This document shows, piece after piece, positions 1 to 9,105 of a stretch of DNA of 64,000 nucleotides. The translations under genes and the position numbers were made by a program. The notes under the pieces are model-generated. The model made no database searches and was not told the origin of the DNA. It saw only the letters and a list, made by a program, of their open reading frames with translations. The stretch comes from Bacteroidia bacterium (GTDB taxonomy: Bacteria; Bacteroidota; Bacteroidia; J057): NCBI GenBank assembly GCA_030430205.1, contig JAUIGE010000015.1, positions 91,726-155,725 on the forward strand. The letters are read 5' to 3'. Numbering within the stretch: the first letter of the stretch is position 1; every line of letters begins with the position of its first letter.

Positions 1-2
1 CT

Positions 3-1256
3 GCTGTGGCACAGGCCAACACCGACGCCTTGATGGCGGGCTATAATTTTGGGCTGACTGTAGAGGCCTTGCCTTCTACTTATAAGGTGCCTCCTGCCAA
101 AAAAGCCAGCGGTACCTACCGCCATATATCCGGCAATGTCGCCACAGCCTGGGGCCTGATGGCTGCCCGTGAAAAAATAGGCAACATCCTTTTTTATGGC
201 TCTTACCCCATCACTCCGGCCTCTGATATTTTGCACGAATTATCAAAGCATAAACACCTGGATGTCATCACTTTGCAGGCAGAGGATGAAATCGCTGCTG
301 TATGCAGCGCCATAGGCGCCAGCTATGCCGGTCAAATAGGCGTGACCGCCTCTTCAGGCCCGGGCATCGCCCTGAAAGGAGAGGCCATAGGCCTGGCCAT
401 GATGGCAGAATTACCCCTGGTAATCCTCAATGTGCAAAGAGGTGGGCCTTCTACAGGCCTTCCTACCAAGACCGAGCAATCTGATCTCAACCTCGCCATC
501 AAAGGACGCAATGGCGAAAGCCCCATCATTGTGCTTTCGGCTTCGACGCCCAGCCAATGTTTTGAAATGGCTTATAGAGCTGTCAAGCTCGCTGTAGAAC
601 ACATGACACCTGTCATGCTGCTGACCGATGGCTACCTCGCAAATGGCTCTGAGCCATGGAAAATTCCTGACCTGGGGGCTTTGCCACCGATTCAGCAACC
701 CCTGGCGGTGGCCAAAGAAGGGGAAACTTTTCTCCCTTATCTGCGCGATCCCGAAAAGCTATCCCGCTTTATGGCTGTTCCCGGCACGCCGGGTTTGGAG
801 CACCGCATCGGTGGTCTCGAAAAGCAGGACCAGACAGGCAATGTCTCCTATGACCCCGCCAACCATGAATTCATGGTAAAAATTCGTGCAGAAAAGATCG
901 CCCGTGTAGCGAATTATGTGCCTGAGCAGGCCATTTTTGGCCCCAAAGAAGGGGAATTGCTGGTCGTAGGCTGGGGTGGCACCTTTGGCGCTTTGCGCAC
1001 CGCTGTAAAAGAATTGCGGGATGAAGGGCATAATGTGAGCCTCGCTCAATTCAATTACCTCAGCCCTTTGCCTAAAAATACCGCTGAAGTTCTTGGTAAT
1101 TTTAAGCACCGCCTGGTTTGCGAATTGAACCTCGGGCAGTTTGCCAATTACCTGCGGGAGCAATTTCCACAATACACCTACGAGCAATACAACAAAGTAC
1201 AAGGCTTACCTTTTACCATACAGGAAATTAAGGAAGAGATTTTGAAGCATGTTTAG
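3..1256 (+). CDS. korA: 2-oxoacid:ferredoxin oxidoreductase alpha subunit (5' end cut by window)
   Basis: Catalyses oxidative decarboxylation of a 2-oxoacid (2-oxoglutarate or pyruvate type) together with the beta subunit next door, passing electrons to ferredoxin. The reading frame is open to the window edge, so the GTG at 6 is not the real start. In Bacteroidota this subunit usually carries a fused gamma domain at its N-terminus, which would lie outside the window. Visible alpha-subunit signatures are the YGSYPITPAS segment near residue 65, the TASSGPG loop and the RGGPSTGLPTKTEQSDL segment. The C-terminal domain (GELLVVGWGGTFGA onward) is the transketolase C-terminal-like fold. A period-7 tandem repeat separates it from korB, and the two are very likely co-transcribed. 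Confidence 0.93.
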   Translation, partial: AVAQANTDALMAGYNFGLTVEALPSTYKVPPAKKASGTYRHISGNVATAWGLMAAREKIGNILFYGSYPITPASDILHELSKHKHLDVITLQAEDEIAAVCSAIGASYAGQIGVTASSGPGIALKGEAIGLAMMAELPLVILNVQRGGPSTGLPTKTEQSDLNLAIKGRNGESPIIVLSASTPSQCFEMAYRAVKLAVEHMTPVMLLTDGYLANGSEPWKIPDLGALPPIQQPLAVAKEGETFLPYLRDPEKLSRFMAVPGTPGLEHRIGGLEKQDQTGNVSYDPANHEFMVKIRAEKIARVANYVPEQAIFGPKEGELLVVGWGGTFGALRTAVKELRDEGHNVSLAQFNYLSPLPKNTAEVLGNFKHRLVCELNLGQFANYLREQFPQYTYEQYNKVQGLPFTIQEIKEEILKHV

Positions 1257-1261
1257 GAGAG

Positions 1262-1453
1262 GCGGGAGCAGAGAGCAGAGAGCAGAGAGCAGAGAGCAGA
1301 GAGCAGAGAGCAGAGAGCAGAGAAGCGAGACTGAAGACTGAAGACTGAAAACTGAAGACTGAAAACTGAAGACTGAAAACTGAAGACTGAAAACTGAAGA
1401 CTGAAAACTGAAGACTGAAAACTGAAGACTGAAAACTGAAGACTGAAGACTGA
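1262..1453. repeat. Period-7 tandem repeat between korA and korB
   Basis: Two blocks follow each other. About eight copies of AGAGAGC lie at roughly 1268-1322, then about eight copies of a 14-base unit, GAAGACTGAAAACT, at roughly 1333-1453. Both have a period of 7 or twice 7. The block fills nearly the whole gap between korA and korB, so it is probably transcribed. It is one of about a dozen such blocks in this window. Confidence 0.9.
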
Positions 1454-1466
1454 TAAACGAATACCT

Positions 1467-2486
1467 ATGTCCAGCAATTCCAATCCACCGCTAACGCGGA
1501 AAGATTTTACAAGCGACCAGACGGTTCGCTGGTGTCCGGGCTGTGGAGATTACGCCATTTTGGCGGCTATACAAGGCGCCATGCCCCAATTGGGGCTGAA
1601 GAAGGAAGACATTGTCTTCATTTCGGGTATTGGCTGCTCCTCCCGCTTTCCCTATTATATGGATACCTATGGTTTTCATACCATCCACGGACGGGCGCCT
1701 GCACTTGCCACAGGCACCAAGCTTTCCAATCCGGAGCTGGATGTCTGGGTGGTGACCGGTGATGGCGATGCCCTGGCCATTGGTGGCAATCACTTTATCC
1801 ACTTGCTCAGGCGCAATGTGGACCTGAATGTATTGTTATTTAACAATGAGATCTACGGCTTGACCAAAGGTCAAAGTTCGCCGACTTCCCAGCCGGGGCT
1901 GGTAACCAAATCCACGCCTTTGGGCGTGATAGATCGCCCTTTCTCTCCTGGCCAATTGGCCATGGGAGCCGGAGGGACCTTTTTTGCCCGCACCATCGAC
2001 ACCAATCCCAAATTGATGACCCAGATCTTTGTGGAATCTTCCAGGCACAGAGGCACCTCTCTCATTGAGATTTTGCAAAACTGTGTGATCTTCAACGACA
2101 AAGTATTTGAAGATGTCACCCAAAAAGAAACCCAGGACGATCATCAGATCCATCTCGAACATGGGAAACCCATGCTCTTTGGAAAAGACAAAGAAAAAGG
2201 ACTCATCCTCAAGGGATTCAAACTGGAAGTAGTTACTTTAGGTGAAAACGGTGTGGAAGAAAAGGACATTCTGGTTCATGATGCTCATGAGCAAGACCCC
2301 AGCCTTCATACCCTTTTAATCAATATGACCCTCCCCACTCATCCTGTTGCCCTGGGCATCATCCGGGATGTGGAAGCACCCACTTATGGCGACCTTGTAA
2401 AGGCCCAAAAGGCTGATAGCCAGCGAAAAGCAAAGGTAAAATCCATGCAGGAGCTGATTGAGAGCGGACATACCTGGATTGTATAA
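1467..2486 (+). CDS. korB: 2-oxoacid:ferredoxin oxidoreductase beta subunit
   Basis: Thiamine-diphosphate-binding partner of the upstream alpha subunit. The N-terminal WCPGCGDYAI segment (about residues 22-31) and GIGCSS (about 50-55) supply cysteines of the kind that hold the 4Fe-4S cluster in this family. The ThDP/Mg motif is seen as GDGDA, followed some 30 residues later by NNEIYGLTKGQ. The length of 339 residues is normal. The ATG at 1467 lies directly behind the tandem repeat. The family covers 2-oxoglutarate and pyruvate enzymes and sequence alone does not settle the substrate. Gene order alpha-beta matches KorAB. Confidence 0.95.
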   Translation: MSSNSNPPLTRKDFTSDQTVRWCPGCGDYAILAAIQGAMPQLGLKKEDIVFISGIGCSSRFPYYMDTYGFHTIHGRAPALATGTKLSNPELDVWVVTGDGDALAIGGNHFIHLLRRNVDLNVLLFNNEIYGLTKGQSSPTSQPGLVTKSTPLGVIDRPFSPGQLAMGAGGTFFARTIDTNPKLMTQIFVESSRHRGTSLIEILQNCVIFNDKVFEDVTQKETQDDHQIHLEHGKPMLFGKDKEKGLILKGFKLEVVTLGENGVEEKDILVHDAHEQDPSLHTLLINMTLPTHPVALGIIRDVEAPTYGDLVKAQKADSQRKAKVKSMQELIESGHTWIV

Positions 2487-2487
2487 G

Positions 2488-2569
2488 AGGTTTCGGGTTT
2501 GGGGTTTCGGGTTCCGAGTTTCGGGTTCCGAGTTAAACCCGAAACCCGAAACCCGAAACAAAAAAACCC
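2488..2569. repeat. Inverted GGGTTTC/GAAACCC repeat between korB and the FAD oxidoreductase
   Basis: The left half is built from GGTTTCGGGTTTGGGG-like words. The right half (from about 2534) is AAACCCGAAACCCGAAAC. The halves are complementary, so the transcript could fold into a long hairpin. The base word is a heptamer (GGGTTTC), also used at 10421-10662. Confidence 0.85.
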
Positions 2570-2585
2570 AAAACCTCCCCAACTT

Positions 2586-3947
2586 ATGGCACACCCCGGT
2601 CAATTTGTAGCAATTTTTGGCGGCGCAGTCTCAGGCGCTGAAGCCGCCGCCCAATTATCCCGAAGAGGCATCCACTCGGTGGTCTTTGACCAAAATGCCT
2701 TGCCCTATGGCAAGATCGAAGATGGCCTCCCCAAATGGCATGTCCGCCTCCGCAATCGCGAGATCGCGAGGATAGATGAAAAGCTGAGCAGTCCACTGGT
2801 TCATTTTGTCCCAGGCTTGCGACTGGGAAGGGATATTCCTTTTAGTGAAATAGTTGACAACTGGGGTTTTAGCGCCATCCTGCTGGCCATAGGAGCATGG
2901 AAGGATCGTCCCCTTCCGGTGGCAGGAATTGATGCATTTGTGGGCAAAAACTTTCATTACCAAAATCCCTTTATGTATTGGTTTAACCATAAACATGAAG
3001 CGAATTACAGCGGCCCTCAATTTGAAATCAGAGACAATGCCATCGTCATTGGTGGTGGCCTGGCCTCCCTTGATGTCGTCAAGGTCTTGATGATTGAATC
3101 TGTGCAGAAGGCTTTGGCTGCCCGGGGCATTTCTGCCAATATGTTTGAATTGGATCGAAGCATCGCCAGGGTTTTGGAAAAACATAAGCTGAGCCTGAAA
3201 GAATTGGGCATACAAGGCCCCACTTTATACTACAGAAGAAGGGTCAAAGACATGCCGCTTTCGCCTTTTCCGCCTGATACACCCCAAAAATTGGAAAAAG
3301 CGGAAATGGTCAGGGAAAAAATAATTGACAATTTCCAAAAGAAGTACCTTTTCAACATTAAACCCCTGCATGCCGCAACGGATATGATAGTAGAAAATGG
3401 CGAATTGAAAGGCCTGGTATTTCAACAAACAGAACTTAAAAACGGAAAAGCAGTGCTCATTCCCGGAACGGATCATGTGCATCGCTCCGAAATGATCATT
3501 TCATCCATAGGGAGCATCCCTGAGCATATTGATGGTATTCCTTTAGAAGGCCAGGTTCTAAAAATTGAAAACAAAGAAACCTGCCAGTTGGAAGGCTACC
3601 CTCACGTCTTTGCCATAGGCAATGCTGTCACGGGTCGCGGGAATATAGAAGAGTCTGCCAGACACGGAAGAGACATCTCCCAGGCCGTGGTGCATGAGTA
3701 CCTCACCAATCGGGAAGAGATGTATGAGGAAAGTTTTCGCACCACCGAAAATGGCGTTCAAAAGAGAATAGCTTCTCTTGCGGATAAGCTCCAAACACAC
3801 CCCAAATTGCCGGCGGAAAAAATGACCTTATTGATGGACCGCATCAAAATGCTGCAGCGCCAGGCGGGCTATGACGGCAATTATGCCAAATGGGTGAAAA
3901 ATCATTTACCCCAACGCCTGGAAGATATGATCGGATACGGCCATTAA
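2586..3947 (+). CDS. FAD/NAD(P)-dependent oxidoreductase, ferredoxin-NADP reductase/adrenodoxin-reductase-like
   Basis: Two dinucleotide-binding segments are visible: an FAD site near the N-terminus (IFGGAVSGAEAA) and an NAD(P) site near residue 150 (IVIGGGLASLDVVKV). A late GYPHVFAIGNAVTGRGNI segment is typical of the FAD-contacting end of this superfamily. The start is placed at the ATG 2586. The longer frame from 2499 translates the upstream repeat and is not credible. Length is 453 residues. Lying just downstream of korAB, it could move electrons between ferredoxin and NAD(P), but that role is inferred from position only. No ferredoxin gene is visible nearby. Confidence 0.8.
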   Translation: MAHPGQFVAIFGGAVSGAEAAAQLSRRGIHSVVFDQNALPYGKIEDGLPKWHVRLRNREIARIDEKLSSPLVHFVPGLRLGRDIPFSEIVDNWGFSAILLAIGAWKDRPLPVAGIDAFVGKNFHYQNPFMYWFNHKHEANYSGPQFEIRDNAIVIGGGLASLDVVKVLMIESVQKALAARGISANMFELDRSIARVLEKHKLSLKELGIQGPTLYYRRRVKDMPLSPFPPDTPQKLEKAEMVREKIIDNFQKKYLFNIKPLHAATDMIVENGELKGLVFQQTELKNGKAVLIPGTDHVHRSEMIISSIGSIPEHIDGIPLEGQVLKIENKETCQLEGYPHVFAIGNAVTGRGNIEESARHGRDISQAVVHEYLTNREEMYEESFRTTENGVQKRIASLADKLQTHPKLPAEKMTLLMDRIKMLQRQAGYDGNYAKWVKNHLPQRLEDMIGYGH

Positions 3948-3957
3948 TTCTTTGTTT

Positions 3958-4854
3958 ATGTCATCCCTTATTTTTCGGATAAGCTTTTTTATTCTGCTTT
4001 TTTGCCTCATTTCCTGCAATTCTTCCACACAGGCAGATCAGGACAAAAAACCTCCGCTTCCTGTCCAGGATTTCATCACCCTGGAAGATGGGAACAGGAT
4101 GTTTTACCGCAAACAGGGCACAGGCCAGATCAGCCTTGTTTTTGTACATGGTTGGTGCATTGACGGAAACTATTTCCAAAGCCAGATGGGCCACCTGGAT
4201 AAGCAATACCAGCTTGTTTCTGTGGACCTCATAGGTCATGGCAAGTCCGATGCAGATCGGCAAAAGTGGACTATGCAGCAATATGGGAAGGACATAGCAC
4301 AGCTCGTAGAAAGCCTTCAACTGCAGGAAGTCATCCTTATTGGTCACTCCATGAGTGAAGTCATAGTGGCTGAGGCCGCCGCCCTTTTGGGCGATAAAGT
4401 GAAAGCCATCATAGGCATTGATACCTATATCAATCCCATTGAGCAGGTCAAAGCGGAAGACTCACTCAATATCGTGAGTTCTATGCGTGCCGATTTTAGC
4501 GGCACCCTGCACGCCTGGATGGGAAGTTATTTTCCGGAAAATACGGATAGCAGTGTGAAGAATTTTATTCTTCAGGATATGGCCGAAGGCCCCGCCGATA
4601 TATGCGTCAGCATCATGGAGGAGCTTATTCATTACCAAAACCAGGGAAAATTTCCGGCCCTTTTGGCCTCTCTGACCATTCCCATAAGAACCATCAATGT
4701 GATTCCCCCTGATTCCGCTGCATGGGCAGAAATTAAGGCTGATTTTGATTGGATTCCTCTGCAAAATACGGGACACTACCCCATGGTTGAGGTTGCCGGG
4801 CAGTTGAATGCTGCGCTGAGTCAAACGCTAACTGCAGTTCTCAGTCGGCAGTAG
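3958..4854 (+). CDS. Alpha/beta hydrolase lipoprotein
   Basis: The N-terminus is a short hydrophobic segment ending in the lipobox LISC, so the mature protein is probably lipid-anchored in the periplasm or outer membrane. The alpha/beta hydrolase signs are VFVHGWCIDG (oxyanion region), the nucleophile elbow GHSMS (a common form is GHSMG) and the late histidine in NTGHYP. The ATG at 3958 is preferred over a TTG two codons earlier. The last codons (AVLSRQ, stop) lie inside a period-7 repeat, so the C-terminus is partly repeat-derived. The substrate cannot be told. Confidence 0.85.
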   Translation: MSSLIFRISFFILLFCLISCNSSTQADQDKKPPLPVQDFITLEDGNRMFYRKQGTGQISLVFVHGWCIDGNYFQSQMGHLDKQYQLVSVDLIGHGKSDADRQKWTMQQYGKDIAQLVESLQLQEVILIGHSMSEVIVAEAAALLGDKVKAIIGIDTYINPIEQVKAEDSLNIVSSMRADFSGTLHAWMGSYFPENTDSSVKNFILQDMAEGPADICVSIMEELIHYQNQGKFPALLASLTIPIRTINVIPPDSAAWAEIKADFDWIPLQNTGHYPMVEVAGQLNAALSQTLTAVLSRQ

Positions 4855-4881
4855 CTAGTTGGCAGTTCTCAGTTGGCAGTC
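4831..4881. repeat. Short period-7 repeat (AGTTGGC/AGTTCTC)
   Basis: Seven-base words such as AGTTGGC, AGTTCTC and AGTCGGC follow each other. The block starts inside the end of the hydrolase gene and runs into the gap before the next gene. Confidence 0.7.
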
Positions 4882-4944
4882 ATGAGCTTGTAGATACTCC
4901 TTTTGTCTCTTTTTTTTCTGCGCAAATAAGAAGAGATTTGGGGC

Positions 4945-6465
4945 ATGTATGTAAGACTTATTTTCATTATCGCTGTCATAGTTTTCGCCTGCGCTCCAGC
5001 CTGTGAAAAACCACGGATTTTTGTAGAAGAAGGAATGCTTGAATTTGACCAGGACACGGTCAAATTTGACTCTATATTTACTACTTTTCAGGCACCCACT
5101 GAGCGCCTGATCGTTTACAACAATACCGATAAAAACATCAATGTTTCCCGCGTCTGGCTCGCTGCTGGCAACAGCTCTGAGTTTCAATTGATTGTAGATG
5201 GCATTTTGTCAGATGATGTGGGAGATACGCCTCTGGCCAAAGGCGATAGCATGCACGTATTTGTGACCTTTCGATCAGCGCTCAAGGATATGTATGTGGA
5301 AGAATATATCAACTTCCAGATAGGCGATACCAAACAGCAGGTATTGATTCGGGCTAAGGTGATTGATGCTTATTTGATTAAAACTTTGGGAAGAGATACT
5401 CTGGGAAATCAGGTGATTTTGGGCAACACTGTTATTACCAAAGACACCACTTTTGCCACCGATAAATTCATCGTGATTGATGGGCCACTTATCGTGGATG
5501 AAGGTGCTACCCTTACCCTGGCAGCAGGGACATCTATCTATTTCACTCCCAGTAAGTTAGATGATAATTCTGCGGGTTCATTTGAATTCGAAGCACGGCT
5601 TTTTTCCATGATTTATGTGGGAAATGGCAGCCTCAAAATCCAGGGCACAGCCATGGACCCCGTCGTGATGCAAGGCTCACGCTTTGACTCGCTCTACATG
5701 GAAAACCCCGCCCAATGGCGGGGATTGTGGTTTAGCAAGGAAAGCCATGACAACGAAATAACGCATGCGCTCATCAAGAATGGCCTGATCGGCCTGCGGG
5801 TTGATTCGACCGCTTTCAACGGTCAGCCCAAGCTGAAGATGCGCTTCACAGAAATTCGCAATATGGGTGCCTACGGCATCTGGGGATTGGGATTTGATCC
5901 CAATGGCCTGGGCAATGCCCCCCTGATCGAGGCAGAAAACTGCCTGATTCATAATTGCGGGGAGCGTACCGCGCTCCTGAGCGGTGGCGGCCATTACGAA
6001 TTTTACAATTGCACTTTTGGCAATTACTTCGGTCGCACTCCCACTCTTTTTGCCCAAAACTACCTCTATGATCCTGTGCAGGATGCCATCATTGCTCAAT
6101 ACGACCTGAAAGCACATTTTTTCAATTCTGTCTTTTGGGGCAGCAATGAAGAGGAGTTATCTCTTGAAGACTATGGATTGAGCTTTGATGTGCGTTTTGA
6201 TCACTGTCTGGTGAGGACAAGTACCGATCCCGATCGCGTGTATGATTATAGTCCCTACTTTTTTGACACCAACCAAAACGCAGATCCGCTCTTCAACGAG
6301 CCACGCGCTTTTGACTATCGCCCACAGGAAAACAGCCCTGTGATCGACAAAGGGCTGGACTTCAGCGGAAGATATGATGTGGATATACGCGACAATTTCG
6401 GAGAATTTCCCCGGGATGGCATATTTGACCTGGGCGCCTATGAGTACTATCCGATACCGGAATAA
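4945..6465 (+). CDS. Lipoprotein with right-handed parallel beta-helix region
   Basis: The N-terminus has a hydrophobic segment ending near ACAPACEK, so it is probably a lipoprotein. The first third (to about residue 145) resembles an Ig-like domain (LIVYNNTDKNINVSRVWL). The rest has the spaced short strands of a parallel beta-helix (TLTLAAGTSIYF, LKIQGTAMDPVVMQGSRF, MRFTEIRNMGAYGIWG, AENCLIHNCG). The end (PVIDKGLDF...DLGAYEY) is the choice-of-anchor ending common to Bacteroidota surface proteins. Length is 506 residues. A role at the cell surface is likely. No catalytic function can be assigned. Confidence 0.8.
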   Translation: MYVRLIFIIAVIVFACAPACEKPRIFVEEGMLEFDQDTVKFDSIFTTFQAPTERLIVYNNTDKNINVSRVWLAAGNSSEFQLIVDGILSDDVGDTPLAKGDSMHVFVTFRSALKDMYVEEYINFQIGDTKQQVLIRAKVIDAYLIKTLGRDTLGNQVILGNTVITKDTTFATDKFIVIDGPLIVDEGATLTLAAGTSIYFTPSKLDDNSAGSFEFEARLFSMIYVGNGSLKIQGTAMDPVVMQGSRFDSLYMENPAQWRGLWFSKESHDNEITHALIKNGLIGLRVDSTAFNGQPKLKMRFTEIRNMGAYGIWGLGFDPNGLGNAPLIEAENCLIHNCGERTALLSGGGHYEFYNCTFGNYFGRTPTLFAQNYLYDPVQDAIIAQYDLKAHFFNSVFWGSNEEELSLEDYGLSFDVRFDHCLVRTSTDPDRVYDYSPYFFDTNQNADPLFNEPRAFDYRPQENSPVIDKGLDFSGRYDVDIRDNFGEFPRDGIFDLGAYEYYPIPE

Positions 6466-6477
6466 GGGGATGAGTCC

Positions 6478-7119
6478 TTACTCATAGGAATATCTGTACA
6501 ACTTGCTGATTTTCTTTTTAGGCATTTTTTTGACCGTCATGGTCATATAAACGGGCTCCAGCGGCCTGTCTCCCGGACGGGAAGTCTTGACTGCGGCGAT
6601 GGCATCCACCACATCCAGCCCCTGAATCACCATGCCAAATACGGTATAACCGCCATCCAAATGTGGGGTTCCATTGGCATTATGCACGATATAAAATTGT
6701 GACGGAGAGGAGCGTTTTTGGGGATTGATGCGGTCACCCAGACGGGCGGCAGCAACTGCACCTTTTTTGTGCGTAAACTGCGGAAGGATTTCCGCCTCCA
6801 GGCTATTGGATTCATTGGGTGCGGCAGGCTGATCTGGATCCGGCTTCGCATGAGGGCGGGTATTGGGATCGCCACCCTGGATCATGAAATTGTTGATCAC
6901 CCGATGAAAAGTCGTGCTGTCGTAGAAGCCTTCTTCGGTCAACTTTAAAAAATTCTCCTTATGGATGGGTGTCTCATCGTATAAGACGAAATGAATGTCT
7001 CCCAGGCGAGTGGACAGCGTAAAAACATAATCTTTTTTACTTTTCTTTTTTTGCTGGGCTGTGGCATTTTGTAAAGCGAAAGGAAGCAACAGAAATAAAA
7101 GGAGCAGAATTTTTTTCAT
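6478..7119 (-). CDS. Peptidylprolyl isomerase, cyclophilin type, secreted
   Basis: Catalyses cis-trans isomerisation of prolyl bonds, here in the periplasm. The ATG at 7119 is chosen because it gives MKKILLLLFLLLPF, a clear signal peptide. The longer frame adds an unlikely leader. Cyclophilin motifs are FHRVINNFMIQGGDP (about residues 71-85) and the late GGYTVFGMVIQGLDVVDAI. The active-site Arg of FHRV and the Gln of QGGDP are present. At 213 residues it is a single-domain enzyme. It is convergent with the gene at 4945. Confidence 0.93.
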   Translation of the reverse strand: MKKILLLLFLLLPFALQNATAQQKKKSKKDYVFTLSTRLGDIHFVLYDETPIHKENFLKLTEEGFYDSTTFHRVINNFMIQGGDPNTRPHAKPDPDQPAAPNESNSLEAEILPQFTHKKGAVAAARLGDRINPQKRSSPSQFYIVHNANGTPHLDGGYTVFGMVIQGLDVVDAIAAVKTSRPGDRPLEPVYMTMTVKKMPKKKISKLYRYSYE

Positions 7120-7181
7120 GGTAAAATAAGAATAGGGTGTTTTGTGCGGCAAATAGCTATTTTCAACCAAGAATCACAAAT

Positions 7182-7862
7182 ATGGATACCATTGCCTATA
7201 GCTTCGATCAATGCAAAGATCAACTTCTGGAAATCAACGAGCAAAAAGACTTTTTTCATATATGGCTGGATGTAAAACGGCAACTCGTGCTGATAGAGGA
7301 TGATTTGGGAGAAAAAGTGGCGGAATTTCGGCCGCCTCTCCCCTGCCCTGCCATGCGGCAGGGCGAAACCCTGGGCGATTATATCGCCCGCTTTCCCGAA
7401 GAAATCCCCAGCTATACGCTGGTCCTCATGCAGGCGGGCGCAGCCGCCCTGGGATACTTCGAAGAGGGTGAAGTCCAGCTTCACAAAGCCATCAAAAAAT
7501 ACATGATACGCCGCAAGCAGGGCAAAGCCCAATTCAATTACCTCAACACCCGAGGCAAGTCCAAGGCGGGCTCCCGCGTACGCCTCAACAATACCCAGCA
7601 TTTCTTCGAAGAAATCAATGAATACCTGACACATTGGGAAGCCTACGAACCCGCAGAAAAGATCATTTACAGCTGCACCGCGCGCCTGTGGGGCATGCTT
7701 TTCCAAAGCAAAGTAGAAACGCCCTTTGACAAAAAGGATGAGCGCCTGATCAAGGTTCCCAGGGATGTAGGCATCCCCGACTTTGAAGAGCTATTGCGCA
7801 TCAACCGCTTTGTGAAGCAAGGCTGGCTGATGGTGTATCAGGAGGGCGTTTTCCCTCAATAA
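7182..7862 (+). CDS. Hypothetical protein, 226 residues
   Basis: I do not recognise a named domain. The start is the ATG at 7182. The upstream part of the frame (from 7137) is the divergent promoter region of the cyclophilin gene. No signal peptide or membrane segment is visible and the composition is mixed alpha/beta. The middle has a basic stretch (IKKYMIRRKQGKAQFNYL...RGKSKAGSRVRL) followed by a region like the eRF1/VLRF1 release-factor-like proteins of Bacteroidetes, which could mean RNA or ribosome contact, but this is a weak impression. Its last 7 bases overlap the end of the next, convergent gene. Confidence 0.7.
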   Translation: MDTIAYSFDQCKDQLLEINEQKDFFHIWLDVKRQLVLIEDDLGEKVAEFRPPLPCPAMRQGETLGDYIARFPEEIPSYTLVLMQAGAAALGYFEEGEVQLHKAIKKYMIRRKQGKAQFNYLNTRGKSKAGSRVRLNNTQHFFEEINEYLTHWEAYEPAEKIIYSCTARLWGMLFQSKVETPFDKKDERLIKVPRDVGIPDFEELLRINRFVKQGWLMVYQEGVFPQ

Positions 7863-9037
7863 GACAAAATCGGATGCCTTTTAAACTCTTTTTCCCTATC
7901 AAATAAATAGCGAAAGGTCGCCAGCCTCCTGCGCTCCACAGAGCCCAGATTTTCGCAGATTGCCAGAATTTTAGGGTTAAAATCTCCTTGCCAGAGCATT
8001 TCGACATCCGTATATCGTCCTTTTTTCTTGATGACTTTTTCTGCCTCCACGATCATATAGTAATCGATCCCTGATCCCTGAAATTCAGGCACTACCCCAA
8101 AGAGAACACTCACCATGCGGGTGATGCCTCCCCGCCAGCGCAGATAAGCGAATTTAAGTTTATGGAACAGGTCAAATTTCCCGTTGAGGTGTCTCATCAC
8201 CTGGTTGATATCAGGGATATTCATCCACATGGCGACAGGCTCGCCTTTGTAATAGGTAAACCAGCCGATGTCTTCATCCATGATCGGTTTCATGGCATGA
8301 TAAATACGCAGGGCCTGTTTGGTCTCCATATTCTTATTGCCTTCATGCTTGGCCCAGGCTTGATTGTAGATCGCGCAGAAGTTTTTCGCAAATAATTCAG
8401 CTTCGCCTTTTTTGAGGTGCCTTGCCTCAAAATCGGGATTGGCGGCAAATTTGTCATGTGCCTCATAAAATTTAGGCTGCAACTGCTCGTTTTTTGCCCC
8501 GACCACAGGCAAGGTCCAACAGATCTGGTTGTAAAAAAGCTGGAAACCGTAGGTTTCAAATAGCTTTTGGTAGTAGGGTGGATTATAATTCATCCCATAC
8601 AGGGGAGGCTCAAAGCCATCTATCAAAAGGCCCCACCATTTGTCCCGTTCACCAAAATTGATAGGGCCATCCATGGCTTCCATGCCTCTCTCTGCAAGCC
8701 AGTTTTTGGCTGTATCAAATAGCAGATTGGCAGAAGGCTGGTCATTTACACATTCGAAAAATCCCATACCACCCACCGGAACATCATCCCCTTTATTGGT
8801 ATATTTTTCATTGGTAAAAGCTGCAATCCGCCCCACGGCTTCGCCGGTATCATCAAACAAAAGCCAGCGAATGACCTCGCCAAAACGAAAGCTCTTGTTT
8901 TTCTGCGGATCAAAAATATCCTGAACGTCCTTGTCCAGGGGGCGGATAAAATGAGGGTTTCCCTGATTACAAGTAATATGCACCTGCAGGAAAAGCTTCT
9001 CCAGCTTGCGGGAATTAACTATCTGTATTTCTGCCAT
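7856..9037 (-). CDS. GNAT-like acyltransferase family protein, 393 residues
   Basis: The sequence has the layout of the large cytoplasmic GNAT-like proteins of Bacteroidota: a first half with EVIRWLLFDDTGEAVGRIAAF and GGMGFFECVNDQ (beta strands and acyl-CoA loop), and a second half with FGVVPEFQGSGIDYYMIVEAEKVI, close to the GNAT motif A. The start is placed at the ATG 9037 (MAEIQIV). Two extra codons and a weak start lie upstream. The substrate is unknown. It overlaps the preceding gene tail to tail by 7 bases and is divergent from 9106. Confidence 0.75.
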   Translation of the reverse strand: MAEIQIVNSRKLEKLFLQVHITCNQGNPHFIRPLDKDVQDIFDPQKNKSFRFGEVIRWLLFDDTGEAVGRIAAFTNEKYTNKGDDVPVGGMGFFECVNDQPSANLLFDTAKNWLAERGMEAMDGPINFGERDKWWGLLIDGFEPPLYGMNYNPPYYQKLFETYGFQLFYNQICWTLPVVGAKNEQLQPKFYEAHDKFAANPDFEARHLKKGEAELFAKNFCAIYNQAWAKHEGNKNMETKQALRIYHAMKPIMDEDIGWFTYYKGEPVAMWMNIPDINQVMRHLNGKFDLFHKLKFAYLRWRGGITRMVSVLFGVVPEFQGSGIDYYMIVEAEKVIKKKGRYTDVEMLWQGDFNPKILAICENLGSVERRRLATFRYLFDREKEFKRHPILSY

Positions 9038-9105
9038 TCTTTTTATTTTTCCCAAAGTAAAGCCCTTTTTCCCAACAAAAACACAAGCTTTTGGTTATCC
9101 TTCTC

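Noticed and set aside
2499..2585. An N-terminal extension of the FAD oxidoreductase
   Set aside because: It translates the GGGTTTC/GAAACCC inverted repeat. The FAD-binding domain starts right after the ATG at 2586.
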